In this document: piece after piece, positions 46,178 through 56,262 of the stretch
Layout: each line of letters begins with the position of its first letter
Position numbering within the stretch: position 1 is the first letter of the stretch
NCBI RefSeq assembly: GCF_002743375.1
Contig: NZ_PDZC01000003.1
Location: forward strand, 344,188 to 408,187
Reading direction: 5' to 3'
DNA: 64,000 nt
Origin: Sporosarcina sp. P34
Lineage (GTDB): Bacteria > Bacillota > Bacilli > Bacillales_A > Planococcaceae
Notes under the pieces: model-generated
The model's input: only the letters and a program-made list of their open reading frames with translations
What the model was told of the DNA's origin: nothing
The model's database searches: none
Made by a program: the position numbers and the translations under genes

Positions 46178-46680
46178 AAAAGTTTGTAACGACTGTAGAC
46201 GATTATCCGAAACCGGGTGTGAGCTTTAAGGACATCACGACGATCATGGATAACGGAGAAGCATATAAGTATGCGACAGACCAAATTGTCGAGTATGCGA
46301 AAGGATTGGACGTAGATATCATCGTGGGACCGGAAGCACGGGGTTTCATCATCGGCTGTCCTGTAGCCTATGCGCTTGAAATCGGTTTTGCACCGGTTCG
46401 TAAGCCTGGCAAATTACCACGCGAAACCATCTCCGTCTTTTATGACTTAGAGTATGGACAAGATGAGTTAACGATTCACAAAGATGCTATCAAACCAGGT
46501 CAACGTGTACTCATTGTCGACGATTTACTTGCAACTGGCGGTACGGTCGGTGCGACAGTCGAGTTGATTGAGAAACTTGGCGGTGTAGTAGCCGGCTGTG
46601 CATTCTTGATCGAACTATCGTACTTGAACGGTCGGGAAAAGTTGACGAATGAAAACATCAAGGCATTAATTACGTACTGA
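46168..46680 (+). CDS. apt: adenine phosphoribosyltransferase
   Basis: A 170-residue purine salvage enzyme joining adenine to PRPP to make AMP. The PRPP-binding motif [13 protein letters not shown] (about 113-125) and [10 protein letters not shown] (adenine site region) are visible. GTG at 46168 overlaps the end of recJ by ten bases and follows GAGGAGG. The order recJ-apt-relA matches B. subtilis. Confidence 0.97.
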   Translation: MDLKKFVTTVDDYPKPGVSFKDITTIMDNGEAYKYATDQIVEYAKGLDVDIIVGPEARGFIIGCPVAYALEIGFAPVRKPGKLPRETISVFYDLEYGQDELTIHKDAIKPGQRVLIVDDLLATGGTVGATVELIEKLGGVVAGCAFLIELSYLNGREKLTNENIKALITY

Positions 46681-46685
46681 TAGAG

Positions 46686-46715
46686 GAATCCTTCGCTTAA
46701 TGCGAAGGATTCTTG
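46686..46715 (+). terminator. hairpin after apt
   Basis: GAATCCTTCGC at 46686-46696 and GCGAAGGATTC at 46702-46712 form a perfect 11-bp stem. The T tract is weak (TTGCTATAT), so termination may be partial. Confidence 0.7.
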
Positions 46716-46747
46716 CTATATAAAAATAGGCACTAGGATTGATTCGC

Positions 46748-46777
46748 TTTACATATAGGTGATACTATACATATACT
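46748..46777 (+). promoter_or_regulatory. promoter of relA
   Basis: TTTACA at 46748-46753 and TATACT at 46772-46777 with 18-base spacing, about 50 bases upstream of the relA start. Confidence 0.55.
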
Positions 46778-46828
46778 ACAAAAAATATTGTCTAAATATT
46801 TACGGAATAGGTTGAAAGGGGTAAGTCA

Positions 46829-49027
46829 ATGGCGAAAAATCAAGACCTGACAGAACAAGATATATACGACCTGGTCGCCAAATATATGAACGAAGAACAC
46901 GTCAATTTCATTAGACGGGCATATGCAATGGCTGAAAAGTCACATGAAGGACAGTTTAGGACTTCAGGTGAACCGTATATCAACCATCCGATTCAAGTCG
47001 CGGGAATTTTAGCGGGTCTTCAAATGGATCCGGAAACGGTCGCGGCTGGCTTCTTGCATGATGTGGTAGAAGATACGGAAATAAGCCGCGAAGACATTAT
47101 TCGTGAATTCGGTGATGAAGTCGCGATGCTCGTTGACGGTGTAACGAAGCTCGATAAGTTAAAATTTAAGTCCAATGAAGAAAAACAAGCGGAAAATCAT
47201 CGCAAAATGTTTATCGCGATGGCACAGGATATCCGTGTCATTTTGATTAAACTTGCTGACCGTCTGCATAATATGCGGACATTGAGGCATGTTCCGGCAG
47301 CGAAACAACGTCGTGTGTCGGAAGAAACATTGGAGATCTTCTCACCACTCGCACATCGCCTCGGAATTTCCACGATCAAATGGGAACTCGAAGATATTGC
47401 ATTGCGCTATTCCAATCCGCAACAATATTATCGTATTGTGAATCTGATGAAGCAAAAGCGGACGGAACGCGAAAAGTATTTGAAAGACGTCATGAATCAG
47501 ATGCGCGTCGAACTAGATGAAATGGGGATCGCCGCAGAAATTCATGGAAGACCGAAGCATTTGTATTCTATTTATCAAAAGATGGTTATCCAGAAAAAAG
47601 AGTTCAATGAAATTTATGATCTACTGGCGGTACGTATTGTCGTGAAAAGCATTAAGGACTGCTACGCTGCGCTTGGAATCATCCATACACTATGGAAGCC
47701 AATGCCGGGAAGATTCAAGGACTATATCGCCATGCCAAAGCAAAATTTGTATCAATCCATCCATACGACGGTTGTGGGACCCGCGGGAGATCCACTCGAA
47801 GTACAAATTCGGACGGAAGAGATGCATAGGATTTCAGAATTTGGTGTGGCAGCGCACTGGGCGTATAAAGAAGGCAAACAAGTGGCAAAACTTTCGAGTG
47901 ATATTGATTCGAAATTGACGTGGTTCCGTGAAATTCTAGAAATTCAAAATGAATCGTCCAATGCTCAAGAATTTATGGAGTCATTGAAGTTCGATTTATT
48001 CTCGGACATGGTGTATGTATTTACACCGGACGGGGATGTCGTCGAATTGCCCCAAGGGTCAGTACCGATTGACTTTGCCTATCGCGTGCACTCCGAAATT
48101 GGAAACCGGACGACCGGGGCGAAAGTGAATGGTAAAATCGTACCGCTCGATTCATCATTATCGACAGGTGATATTGTTGAGATTCTGACTTCTAAACAGT
48201 CGTTTGGTCCAAGTCGTGACTGGTTAAAATTGGCCCATACATCGCAAGCGAAAAATAAAATTCGCCAATATTTTAAGAAGCAATTACGTGACGAGAACAT
48301 CGACAAAGGTAGCGAAATGATTCAGAAGGAACTGAAAGATGAAGAGTATGATATCAAAGAAGCGTTGAGTAAAGAAAATATGCAGCGTACCATTGATAAA
48401 TTCAGTTTTACTTCTGAAGAAGACCTGTATGCTGCAGTCGGATCCGGTGGCATTACTGCGCAACAAGTAGTCAATCGCCTAGCCGAGCGAATGCGCAAGG
48501 AACGCGTGCAAAAAGAGACGATTGATAAAATCGTTTCGGACATTCAAACGCCAAAACCAGAGAAACAGACGGAATCAGGCGTAATCGTCAAAGACATCGA
48601 CAATATGCTGATCCGTATTTCGAAGTGCTGTAACCCGGTACCAGGCGATGAAATTGTCGGTTTCATTACACGTGGCCGTGGCGTTTCCGTGCATCGTACC
48701 GATTGTCCGAACGTATTGTCTGAAATAGGACAGCAGGAACGTATTATCGAGGTCCAATGGGCATTGCCAGACGATCAAGTTCGCAAAGAATTCCAAGTGG
48801 ATATTGAAATCTCCGCATTCGATCGACAAGGTTTGCTCAACGAAGTGATGATGGTCGTTGCCGATATGAATACGCCGATTATCGCAGTGAGTGGCAAAGC
48901 GGATAAGGATGACATCGCGCATATCCATATGTCGATTAAGATCCAAAACATCGCGCATTTGCAACGCACCGTTGATAAAATCAAACAAATCAAAGACGTT
49001 TATTCCGTAGAACGGGTCATGAACTAA
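46829..49027 (+). CDS. relA: bifunctional (p)ppGpp synthetase/hydrolase
   Basis: A 732-residue long RSH enzyme (Rel) that makes and degrades the stringent-response alarmone. The HD hydrolase domain has HPIQVAGILAGL and FLHDVVEDTE, so hydrolysis should be active. The synthetase domain contains GRPKHLYSIYQKM and RFKDYIAMPKQNLYQSIHTTV. The regulatory half has a TGS domain (VYVFTPDGDVVELPQGSVPIDFAY), a Cys/His zinc-finger region (ISKCCNPVPGDEIVGF) and a C-terminal ACT domain. Length is standard. The dtd gene follows directly. Confidence 0.97.
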   Translation: MAKNQDLTEQDIYDLVAKYMNEEHVNFIRRAYAMAEKSHEGQFRTSGEPYINHPIQVAGILAGLQMDPETVAAGFLHDVVEDTEISREDIIREFGDEVAMLVDGVTKLDKLKFKSNEEKQAENHRKMFIAMAQDIRVILIKLADRLHNMRTLRHVPAAKQRRVSEETLEIFSPLAHRLGISTIKWELEDIALRYSNPQQYYRIVNLMKQKRTEREKYLKDVMNQMRVELDEMGIAAEIHGRPKHLYSIYQKMVIQKKEFNEIYDLLAVRIVVKSIKDCYAALGIIHTLWKPMPGRFKDYIAMPKQNLYQSIHTTVVGPAGDPLEVQIRTEEMHRISEFGVAAHWAYKEGKQVAKLSSDIDSKLTWFREILEIQNESSNAQEFMESLKFDLFSDMVYVFTPDGDVVELPQGSVPIDFAYRVHSEIGNRTTGAKVNGKIVPLDSSLSTGDIVEILTSKQSFGPSRDWLKLAHTSQAKNKIRQYFKKQLRDENIDKGSEMIQKELKDEEYDIKEALSKENMQRTIDKFSFTSEEDLYAAVGSGGITAQQVVNRLAERMRKERVQKETIDKIVSDIQTPKPEKQTESGVIVKDIDNMLIRISKCCNPVPGDEIVGFITRGRGVSVHRTDCPNVLSEIGQQERIIEVQWALPDDQVRKEFQVDIEISAFDRQGLLNEVMMVVADMNTPIIAVSGKADKDDIAHIHMSIKIQNIAHLQRTVDKIKQIKDVYSVERVMN

Positions 49028-49042
49028 ATAGGAGGTGTAAAC

Positions 49043-49483
49043 ATGCGAGTTTTATTACAGCGTGCGAAAGACGCTTCCGTAACAGTTGGCGGAGACATTA
49101 CAGGCTCCATTTCAACTGGCTATGTGTTGCTCGTCGGCATTACGCATGACGATACCGAACAAGACGCCAACTATCTTGCCAATAAAATCGCCGGCTTGCG
49201 TATTTATGAAGACGACGAAGGGAAGTTGAATCGTTCCATCACAGAAGTAGATGGCGCGATTCTGTCTGTTTCCCAGTTTACGTTGTATGGCAATGTTCAA
49301 AAAGGGCGTCGTCCAAGCTTTATTGAGGCAGCGAAAACTGATGTAGCAGAACCTTTGTGGGAATACTTCAATGAACAGTTGCGCGAACTTGGACTTCACG
49401 TTGAAACAGGACAGTTTGGTGCCATGATGGACGTGCAGTTAACGAATGACGGGCCTGTGACGCTGATGATTGAGTCTAGGTAA
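49043..49483 (+). CDS. dtd: D-aminoacyl-tRNA deacylase
   Basis: A 146-residue proofreading enzyme that removes D-amino acids (and glycine) from mischarged tRNA. The signature motifs SQFTLYG (about 77-83) and GPVTLMIES (C-terminal, GP cis-peptide) are intact. ATG follows AGGAGGTG 15 bases after relA, so the two are co-transcribed as in B. subtilis. Confidence 0.97.
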   Translation: MRVLLQRAKDASVTVGGDITGSISTGYVLLVGITHDDTEQDANYLANKIAGLRIYEDDEGKLNRSITEVDGAILSVSQFTLYGNVQKGRRPSFIEAAKTDVAEPLWEYFNEQLRELGLHVETGQFGAMMDVQLTNDGPVTLMIESR

Positions 49484-49496
49484 GTGATAGTAGAGT

Positions 49497-49635
49497 GTAT
49501 GAGCGGTTGTGGGGTTTGATAGAGCACTGGACGCGGATATATGAGCGGATAACAGGTTCGATAGAGCGTCCGTGACGTTTCATAGAGCGCTTATGGATAT
49601 CAATAGAGCGGATACACGTTTTGTATGAGCATTTT
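49497..49635 (+). repeat. 21-bp-periodic GAGCG array, tract 2
   Basis: Seven GAGCG/GAGCA cores preceded by TAT or ATA begin at 49501 and repeat at exactly 21-bp steps to 49627. Spacer bases differ between units. The tract lies between dtd and the hisS promoter. Confidence 0.88.
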
Positions 49636-49671
49636 CCAGTTCCAACCAATGCTTATAATTCGTCAAAGAAG

Positions 49672-49700
49672 TTGACAGTAGTAGCGGTTACGACTAACAT
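49672..49700 (+). promoter_or_regulatory. promoter of the hisS T-box transcript
   Basis: TTGACA at 49672-49677 and TAACAT at 49695-49700 with 17-base spacing, just upstream of the T-box leader. Confidence 0.6.
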
Positions 49701-49734
49701 AGATAGTAATCGAATTAATTCATACACCAATGAT

Positions 49735-49962
49735 GTGGAAAGTACCTTTACTACAGGCTGGAAAGAGAACGGGGAACTTGGCTGAAATTCCCTGACAGAA
49801 CCGTAAAGCGAACAACACCACGGAGGATTCATGCTGAAATTAGTAGGCGTGGACGGAACCGGCCGTTATCCGGATTCGAGTGGGCACTTGTGTGTCAATT
49901 TGGGTGGAACCGCGGAAGCTACAAGCTCTCGTCCCTGTTTTATTAGGGATGGGAGCTTTTTT
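49735..49962 (+). promoter_or_regulatory. T-box leader controlling hisS
   Basis: The leader has the stem I features AGAGAACGGGG and GGCTGAAA, the T-box sequence TGGGTGGAACCGCG at 49901-49914, and a terminator hairpin, AGCTCTCGTCCCT (49924-49936) with AGGGATGGGAGCT (49945-49957) plus six T residues. Uncharged tRNA binding would favour the antiterminator. Candidate His specifier codons CAC lie at 49816-49818 and 49819-49821; the exact one was not resolved. Histidine specificity is inferred from the downstream gene. Confidence 0.9.
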
Positions 49963-50013
49963 GTGTTCTCGGAATGTTCACCCATTATCAGATCATCGAA
50001 AGGAGTTTTATTA

Positions 50014-51276
50014 ATGAATTTTAAAGTTCCCCGCGGTACACAGGATATTCTTCCTGACGTTTCCTGGAAGTGGCAGCGCATTGAAAAGATTGCTCGTTCA
50101 ATTTGCGATGTCTACAATTACAAGGAAATCCGCACACCCATTTTCGAACAAACGGAATTATTCCAGCGCACAGTCGGCGACACGACAGATATCGTGCAAA
50201 AAGAAATGTACACATTCACCGATCGAGGAGATCGCTCGATGACATTGCGCCCAGAAGGTACAGCGCCTGTCGTGCGTTCATTCGTTGAACACAAAATGTT
50301 TGGCTACGCAGATCAGCCAGTGAAGCTATACTACACGGGGCCGATGTTCCGCTATGAGCGTCAACAAGCCGGCCGTTACCGTCAATTCGTCCAGTTCGGC
50401 GTAGAGGCAATCGGCAGTGATGATCCAGCGATCGATGCAGAAGTAATCGAGTTGGCAATGAACATTTATAAGCAAACGGGTCTTTCAGATATTAAACTCG
50501 TATTGAATTCACTTGGTGACAAAGAATCACGCGACGCACACCGCGAAGCGTTGATTGCACACTTCAGCCCGAATATTGAGGAATTCTGTTCGGACTGCCA
50601 AAACCGTCTTGAGATGAATCCATTGCGAATTCTGGATTGTAAAGTAGATAGAGAACACCCATTGATGAAAACAGCACCTTCACTTGCTGATTATCTCAAT
50701 GAAGAGTCAAGCGCGTACTTTGAAAAAGTAAAGAACTACTTGGACATTGCAGGTATCGAGTACGAATACGATCCGAATCTTGTGCGAGGACTGGATTACT
50801 ATAACCACACCGCATTCGAAATCATGAGTACGTCTAAAGGCTTCGGCGCGATCACCACACTTTGTGGAGGCGGACGTTACAATGGACTTGCTGAAGAAAT
50901 CGGCGGCCCGGCAGCACCAGGTATCGGCTTCGCTCTCAGCATCGAACGGCTTTTACTAGCATTGGAAGCGGAAGAAAAGTCCTTTACAGACGAACCTTCA
51001 CTCGATGTCTACATCGTCACTCTAGGCGACGCAGCACGAGAAAAAGGCTTCGAGATTCTCGGCAAGCTACGCGAGAACGGCTTACGCAGCGAGATGGACT
51101 ACATGGACCGCAAGATGAAGGCCCAAATGAAGTCCGCTGACCGCTTGAAAGCGAACCACGTCATCGTCATCGGCGAAGACGAAGTGAACGAAAACATCGT
51201 CCAGCTGAAAAACATGGCAGACCGCGAGCAGAAGAAAGTTCCGGTTGAAGAACTGATCGATGAATTGAAGAAGTAA
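50014..51276 (+). CDS. hisS: histidyl-tRNA synthetase
   Basis: A 420-residue class II aminoacyl-tRNA synthetase. [15 protein letters not shown] is the usual N-terminus. Motif 2 ([17 protein letters not shown]), the histidine-binding [14 protein letters not shown] and GGGRYNGL motifs, motif 3 ([15 protein letters not shown]) and the anticodon-binding domain at the C-terminus are visible. ATG at 50014 with AAAGGAG at 49998-50004 is the start; the longer frame upstream runs through the T-box leader and is not coding. Confidence 0.97.
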   Translation: MNFKVPRGTQDILPDVSWKWQRIEKIARSICDVYNYKEIRTPIFEQTELFQRTVGDTTDIVQKEMYTFTDRGDRSMTLRPEGTAPVVRSFVEHKMFGYADQPVKLYYTGPMFRYERQQAGRYRQFVQFGVEAIGSDDPAIDAEVIELAMNIYKQTGLSDIKLVLNSLGDKESRDAHREALIAHFSPNIEEFCSDCQNRLEMNPLRILDCKVDREHPLMKTAPSLADYLNEESSAYFEKVKNYLDIAGIEYEYDPNLVRGLDYYNHTAFEIMSTSKGFGAITTLCGGGRYNGLAEEIGGPAAPGIGFALSIERLLLALEAEEKSFTDEPSLDVYIVTLGDAAREKGFEILGKLRENGLRSEMDYMDRKMKAQMKSADRLKANHVIVIGEDEVNENIVQLKNMADREQKKVPVEELIDELKK

Positions 51277-51298
51277 AGATTGAATTAGGATAGGGCAT

Positions 51299-51460
51299 GG
51301 GGATTTCCGTTCCGGGCGGACGCTTTCCTGCGGGCATGGCTTGAGCCTCCTCGTCACTTCGTTCCTGCGGGGTCTCAAGGCTCATGCTCATAACGCTTCG
51401 CTTATAATCGCAGAAGTAATTGCTATTCCCGCGGGAGTCGCCGCTCTGCACTCCAATCCC
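51299..51460. repeat. palindromic element, copy directly after hisS
   Basis: About 162 bp from GGGGATTTCCGTTCCGGGCGG to CACTCCAATCCC. It contains GGACGCTTTCCTGCGGG and a TTGAGCC...GGCTCATGC dyad that match the right half of the 33623 element in the other orientation. The ends are roughly inverted (GGGATT/AATCCC). No coding potential. Confidence 0.75.
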
Positions 51461-51584
51461 TACTTTATAAGTGGGACGTAATTTGTTTCTGTTCTTGCAT
51501 TTGAATTTAAAAGATTTAAGAAGCAACAAGCTGAGTCACTTATGAATTTCAATGGAGTCACTAACTAATCATAGTCTCCACTTA

Positions 51585-51775
51585 GGATTGGAGCGTAAGA
51601 GGGGCGACTCCGGGAGGATCAGCCCGACAGGTGAGACAACTAAAGGGAGCGAGAGCCGTCACGAAGAACGGCTTTTGCGAGTAAAAGCGAAGCGTTAGGA
51701 GCATATCTTTGCACTTGCGACCTAGTTGGCTCAACGCGGGCCCTCCGGAACGCGTCCCCTCTGAAGCGTAAATCC
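51585..51775. repeat. 191-bp palindromic element between hisS and aspS
   Basis: It runs from GGATTGGAGCGTAAGAGGGG to CCCCTCTGAAGCGTAAATCC, imperfect inverted ends. The 62-bp module at 51653-51714 is the reverse complement, with one difference, of 33648-33709. It is almost the same length as the 33623 copy (192 bp). Together with the 51299 copy it separates hisS from aspS by 577 bases. Confidence 0.8.
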
Positions 51776-51853
51776 CGAGCGCGACACCAGTGTGCTCTTT
51801 CCATTTTACTAACAAAAACAAAACTCATACATCAGAAGGGTAGTGTAGTCACT

Positions 51854-53623
51854 ATGCAACGCACACATTATTGTGGAAACTTATCAGAACTACAAATCGG
51901 AGAAGAAGTCACGCTTAAAGGCTGGGTGCAGAAGCGCCGTGACCTTGGTGGACTCATCTTCATCGACGTCCGCGACCGTGCAGGCATCGTCCAGACAGTC
52001 TTCAATCCGGACATCTCAAAAGAAGCTCTCGAAATCGCTGAAACATTGCGTAACGAATACGTCATCGAAGTAACAGGTCTCGTCATCGAACGCGAAGAGC
52101 GTACGAAGAACAAAAACATCGCAACGGGTGCAATCGAAGTACAAGTGGTAGAAGTGAAAGTCATCAACGAAGCGAAAAACCCGCCATTTACAATCGAAGA
52201 CGAAACGGATGTAGGCGAAGAAACACGCCTGAAGTATCGCTACTTAGACTTGCGTCGTCCTGAGCTTGCAAAAGTGTTTAAAATGCGTTCAGACATTACG
52301 AAAACTGTACGTAACTTCTTGGATGACGAAGGATTCATGGAAGTAGAAACACCGATTCTAACGAAATCGACTCCTGAAGGCGCACGTGACTATTTAGTGC
52401 CAAGCCGTGTTCACGAAGGTGAATTCTACGCTTTGCCACAGTCACCCCAGTTGTTTAAGCAGTTATTGATGGTATCCGGCTTCGACCGTTACTACCAAAT
52501 CGCTCGTTGTTTCCGTGATGAAGATTTACGTGCTGACCGTCAACCAGAATTCACGCAAATCGATATGGAAATGAGTTTTATGTCAATCGAAGAAATTTTG
52601 GAACTTAACGAACGCTTAATCAAGAAAGTAATGAAAGATGTTAAACAAGTGGATGTTGAAACTCCGTTTACACGTATTCCATATGATGAAGCAATGGGAC
52701 GTTTCGGTTCAGATAAGCCGGACACTCGTTTCGGAATGGAATTGACGGATGTATCGGAAATCGTCAAAGACTCTTCATTTAAAGTCTTCGCTGGTGCAGT
52801 GGAAACGGGCGGACAGGTGAAGTTGATCAACGTTAAAGGTGCAGCGGATAAGTATTCACGTAAAGACATTGATGCACTTGGCGAGTTTGCAAAAGTGTAT
52901 GGCGCGAAAGGAATGGCGTGGCTGAAAGTGACGGAAGACGGCTTTAATGGTCCGATTGCGAAATTCTTCGACGGAGAAATCGGTGAAGCACTTAAAGCAG
53001 CTGGCGACGGAAAACCTGGAGATTTATTCTTATTCGGAGCAGATAAAAAATCTGTTGTAGCGGATTCACTCGGCGCATTACGTTTGAAACTTGGAAAAGA
53101 ACTAGATTTAATTGATCAGTCTCAGTATAATTTCCTATGGGTAACGGATTGGCCGTTATTTGAATACGACGAGGAAGATGGCCGTTACTACGCAGCGCAC
53201 CACCCATTCACCATGCCGGCTGACGTAGAAGAATTGAAAACTAGCCCCGAAACTGTGAAGGCACAAGCCTATGACTTAGTGTTGAACGGATACGAGCTAG
53301 GTGGCGGGTCATTGCGTATTTATCAACGTGATGTGCAAGAAGCGATGTTTAAAGCACTTGGCTTTACGGATGAGCAAGCGCGCGAGCAATTTGGCTTCTT
53401 GTTGGATGCGTTTGAATACGGCACACCTCCACACGGCGGAATTGCGTTCGGTCTAGATCGTATCGTGATGTTGCTTGCTGGATCTACAAACTTACGTGAC
53501 ACGATTGCATTCCCTAAAACGGCTAGTGCGAGTGATCTATTGACAGAAGCACCAAGTACGGTGGATGATGCGCAGTTGAAAGAACTTGGGATTAAAGTGG
53601 TCGCTGAACCCGTAAAAAAGTGA
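51854..53623 (+). CDS. aspS: aspartyl-tRNA synthetase
   Basis: A 589-residue class II synthetase of the bacterial type. The N-terminal OB anticodon-binding domain ([29 protein letters not shown]), motif 2 region ([23 protein letters not shown]), the bacterial GAD insertion and motif 3 ([15 protein letters not shown]) are present. Length is standard. It may be read with hisS from the T-box promoter, but the gap now holds two repeat elements with hairpins. Confidence 0.97.
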   Translation: MQRTHYCGNLSELQIGEEVTLKGWVQKRRDLGGLIFIDVRDRAGIVQTVFNPDISKEALEIAETLRNEYVIEVTGLVIEREERTKNKNIATGAIEVQVVEVKVINEAKNPPFTIEDETDVGEETRLKYRYLDLRRPELAKVFKMRSDITKTVRNFLDDEGFMEVETPILTKSTPEGARDYLVPSRVHEGEFYALPQSPQLFKQLLMVSGFDRYYQIARCFRDEDLRADRQPEFTQIDMEMSFMSIEEILELNERLIKKVMKDVKQVDVETPFTRIPYDEAMGRFGSDKPDTRFGMELTDVSEIVKDSSFKVFAGAVETGGQVKLINVKGAADKYSRKDIDALGEFAKVYGAKGMAWLKVTEDGFNGPIAKFFDGEIGEALKAAGDGKPGDLFLFGADKKSVVADSLGALRLKLGKELDLIDQSQYNFLWVTDWPLFEYDEEDGRYYAAHHPFTMPADVEELKTSPETVKAQAYDLVLNGYELGGGSLRIYQRDVQEAMFKALGFTDEQAREQFGFLLDAFEYGTPPHGGIAFGLDRIVMLLAGSTNLRDTIAFPKTASASDLLTEAPSTVDDAQLKELGIKVVAEPVKK

Positions 53624-53659
53624 GTAAATAACTATTTTTAAAGACTTTGTTCAAATTGA

Positions 53660-53688
53660 TTGAATTATAAAAAAGCGTGTGATAAGAT
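53660..53688 (+). promoter_or_regulatory. promoter of the 6S RNA gene
   Basis: TTGAAT at 53660-53665 and TAAGAT at 53683-53688 with 17-base spacing, a few bases upstream of the predicted RNA 5' end. Confidence 0.5.
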
Positions 53689-53691
53689 GAA

Positions 53692-53892
53692 GTTAGTAGA
53701 AATCCTGAAGTGTTCGTCATTTGTAAATTAGTTTTGACCCAACATCTTATCGTCGGGAGTTCAACGTTATAGCTTGGATGACATGCCTTTAATCGGGACC
53801 TCAAAAGAGTTATACAGGACACCCACCTGCTATTAGCGGGTTCAAAGCGATATTCAAAGACGGCACAGTCGGGATTTCACTTTCTACCAACT
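53692..53892 (+). ncRNA. ssrS: 6S RNA (BsrA type)
   Basis: A roughly 200-base RNA gene. Its 5' segment GTTAGTAGAAATCC (53692-53705) pairs with the 3' segment GGATTTC...CTACCAAC (53872-53891), forming the long closing stem of 6S RNA around a central open region. 6S RNA binds sigma-A RNA polymerase and holds it in stationary phase. B. subtilis 6S-1 (bsrA) lies at the same place between aspS and tcdA. A promoter and a strong terminator bracket it, and no ORF is present. A covariance search was not run. Confidence 0.82.
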
Positions 53893-53896
53893 ATTC

Positions 53897-53926
53897 ACCT
53901 TCTTGCATAAGCGAGAAGGTTTTTTA
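53897..53926 (+). terminator. intrinsic terminator of the 6S RNA
   Basis: ACCTTCTTGC at 53897-53906 pairs with GCGAGAAGGT at 53911-53920 (one G-U) around ATAA; a T tract follows. Confidence 0.9.
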
Positions 53927-54012
53927 TTGTCTAAAATGTAGGTAGTTGCGCAAGAGCAGGTGACTGTTTTAGTATAAAGTGAATACAAATTATGATAAAG
54001 GATGCGATCTAG

Positions 54013-54780
54013 ATGTTACATCAATTTTCAAGAAATGAATTATCGATAGGTAAAGAAGGCGTAGAGAGAATGAAAGGAAAGACCGTTGCGATTTTAGGCG
54101 TCGGTGGAGTAGGTTCATTCGCAGCAGAAGCATGCGCGCGGACTGGAGTTGGACGTATTATTCTGGTCGATAAAGATACGATTGATGTCACCAATATAAA
54201 TCGCCAACTGGTCGCTTATTTATCGACGGTAGGGCGTTCGAAATCCGCTGTTATGAAAGAACGGATTGCGGATATCAACGCGGAGTGTGAAGTCATCGAT
54301 CTACATATGTTCTACACAGAAGAAACGTCTGAAGAATTTTTCTCGTACGAGCCGGATTATGTAATCGACGCATCGGATACGATCAGCTATAAGATTCATT
54401 TGATCCAGCAATGTGTCGAGCGCGGAATTAAAGTGATTTCGAGCATGGGTGCTGCCAATAAAACTGATCCAACGCGTTTCCGCATTGCTGATATTTCAAA
54501 AACCCATACGGATCCATTAGCGAAAGTAATACGTCTTCGTTTGCGCAAGCTAGGTATTCCTAAAGGCGTACCTGTCGTCTTCTCCGATGAAAGCCCGATT
54601 GTTGTGCGCGAAGACGTCCTTGAAACGGTGGGAAATGCCAATGCATCGATCCGAAAAGCACAAATGCCTCCAGCTTCCAACGCATTTTGTCCATCAGTGG
54701 CGGGTTTAATTCTCGCTAGTTGGGTATTAAATGATATAGTGGCGGATATTCCCGTTGAACGTGTCAATGATGCTAAATAA
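54013..54780 (+). CDS. tcdA: tRNA threonylcarbamoyladenosine dehydratase
   Basis: A 255-residue E1-like (ThiF/MoeB) enzyme that cyclises t6A-37 in tRNAs to ct6A using ATP. The nucleotide motif ILGVGGVGSFAAEACARTGVG, followed by DKDTIDVTNINRQ, is the family hallmark, and a catalytic-region Cys lies in NAFCPSVAG. B. subtilis YrvM (TcdA) follows aspS and bsrA in the same way. gabD begins 14 bases downstream, a linkage not seen in B. subtilis. Confidence 0.93.
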   Translation: MLHQFSRNELSIGKEGVERMKGKTVAILGVGGVGSFAAEACARTGVGRIILVDKDTIDVTNINRQLVAYLSTVGRSKSAVMKERIADINAECEVIDLHMFYTEETSEEFFSYEPDYVIDASDTISYKIHLIQQCVERGIKVISSMGAANKTDPTRFRIADISKTHTDPLAKVIRLRLRKLGIPKGVPVVFSDESPIVVREDVLETVGNANASIRKAQMPPASNAFCPSVAGLILASWVLNDIVADIPVERVNDAK

Positions 54781-54794
54781 AGGAGAGGTTAACG

Positions 54795-56213
54795 ATGGAA
54801 ACGACCGAAATGATCATTAACGGAAAGCGAATTGGTGCGGATCTACCGCAAATCGAAGTAGTGAATCCTTCAACTGGTGAGACAATTGGTGCCGTACCTA
54901 AAGGCGGAAAAGCGGAAGCGATGCAAGCTGTAGATGCAGCTGCTGCGGCTTTTTCAGACTGGGCAGCGTTGTCTGCGTATGAGCGCAGTGCGTATTTAAT
55001 GAAATGGCATGCGTTGATTGAAAAACATGAACAAAGTATAGCCGAAATGATGACGACTGAGCAAGGCAAGCCTTTAGCAGAAGCGCTTGGCGAAGTACGT
55101 TATTCAAACGGATTCATCAGCTGGTTTGCAGAAGAAGGTAAGCGGATCTACGGTGAGACGATTCCCGCTACGCAATCCAATAAGCGTTTATTCGTACAAA
55201 AGCAACCAGTCGGTGTCATTGCATCGATCACACCATGGAACTTTCCTGCCGCCATGATTGCGCGTAAAGTGGGGCCTGCTCTTGCAGCTGGCTGTACAGT
55301 CGTAATGAAACCGGCTTCTCAAACCCCGCTAACTGCGATTCGTTTAATAGAGCTAGCACAAGAAGCAGGTATTCCGGACGGTGTGCTGAACATCGTAACG
55401 GGCAGTGCGAGTGAAATTGCGGAAGCATGGCAGGAAGACGGCCGTGTGCGCAAGCTGACGTTTACAGGATCTACTGAAATCGGTAAGGCGTTGATGAAAG
55501 GTGCAGCCGATACGATGAAGAAGATTTCATTGGAACTTGGTGGACAAGCACCTGCAATGATTATGGCAGATGCGGATCTTGATAAAGCAGTAGCCGGTGT
55601 CATGGCGGCGAAATTCCGCAATGCGGGACAAACTTGCGTCTGTGCGAACCGTATTTATGTTCATTCTTCGATCGCAGAGGAATTTACAAAGCGCATTGCA
55701 GAAGAAGCGGAGAAATTGAAAGTCGGCGACGGTAAAGAAGAAGGTGTCGTAATAGGTCCGTTAATTGACCAGGATGCGATCGATAAAGTGGACGAACATG
55801 TGAAAGACGCGAAATCCAAAGGGGCAACAGTCGTTACCGGTGGTGAACATATCAAAGGTCTATTTTACCAACCGACTGTTTTGAAAGATGTAACTGACGA
55901 TATGCTGTGTATGGAAGAAGAAACATTCGGTCCAGTCTTGCCGATTGCAACGTTTGAGACAGAAGAGGAAGTCATCGAACGCGCGAATGATACAGTTTTT
56001 GGACTTGCAGCATATGTCTTTACAGAAAATATTACACGGGGAATTCAGCTGTGTGAAGCGTTGGAGTATGGCATTGTGGGTCTGAATGACGGCTTGCCAT
56101 CTGCGCCACAAGCACCGTTTGGCGGCTTTAAACAAAGTGGTCTTGGACGTGAAGGTGGACATCAAGGTATGGATGAATATTTAGAAGTTAAATATATCTC
56201 ACTAGGTTTATAA
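54795..56213 (+). CDS. gabD: NAD(P)-dependent succinate-semialdehyde dehydrogenase
   Basis: A 472-residue aldehyde dehydrogenase that oxidises succinate semialdehyde to succinate, the last step of GABA breakdown. TPWNFPAAMIARKVGPALAAGCTVV, ELGGQAP (catalytic Glu) and NAGQTCVCANR (catalytic Cys281 with Cys283) are characteristic of GabD. The C-terminus ends in EYLEVKYISLGL. It has AGGAGAGG upstream. No GABA transaminase gene is in the window. Glutarate semialdehyde dehydrogenase activity is a possible alternative. Confidence 0.9.
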   Translation: METTEMIINGKRIGADLPQIEVVNPSTGETIGAVPKGGKAEAMQAVDAAAAAFSDWAALSAYERSAYLMKWHALIEKHEQSIAEMMTTEQGKPLAEALGEVRYSNGFISWFAEEGKRIYGETIPATQSNKRLFVQKQPVGVIASITPWNFPAAMIARKVGPALAAGCTVVMKPASQTPLTAIRLIELAQEAGIPDGVLNIVTGSASEIAEAWQEDGRVRKLTFTGSTEIGKALMKGAADTMKKISLELGGQAPAMIMADADLDKAVAGVMAAKFRNAGQTCVCANRIYVHSSIAEEFTKRIAEEAEKLKVGDGKEEGVVIGPLIDQDAIDKVDEHVKDAKSKGATVVTGGEHIKGLFYQPTVLKDVTDDMLCMEEETFGPVLPIATFETEEEVIERANDTVFGLAAYVFTENITRGIQLCEALEYGIVGLNDGLPSAPQAPFGGFKQSGLGREGGHQGMDEYLEVKYISLGL

Positions 56214-56215
56214 TA

Positions 56216-56262
56216 AAAAGAAGCAAAAAGGGAGAACGGTACTCTTCCTTTTTGCTTCTTTT
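56216..56262. terminator. bidirectional terminator between gabD and the minus-strand gene
   Basis: AAAAGAAGCAAAAAGG at 56216-56231 is the inverse of CCTTTTTGCTTCTTTT at 56247-56262. The A and T tracts serve both convergent genes; the right arm reaches the stop codon of the minus-strand gene. Confidence 0.88.

Noticed and set aside
49831..50013. In-frame upstream extension of hisS
   Set aside because: The stretch is the T-box leader with its terminator; the true start is ATG at 50014 with its own ribosome site.
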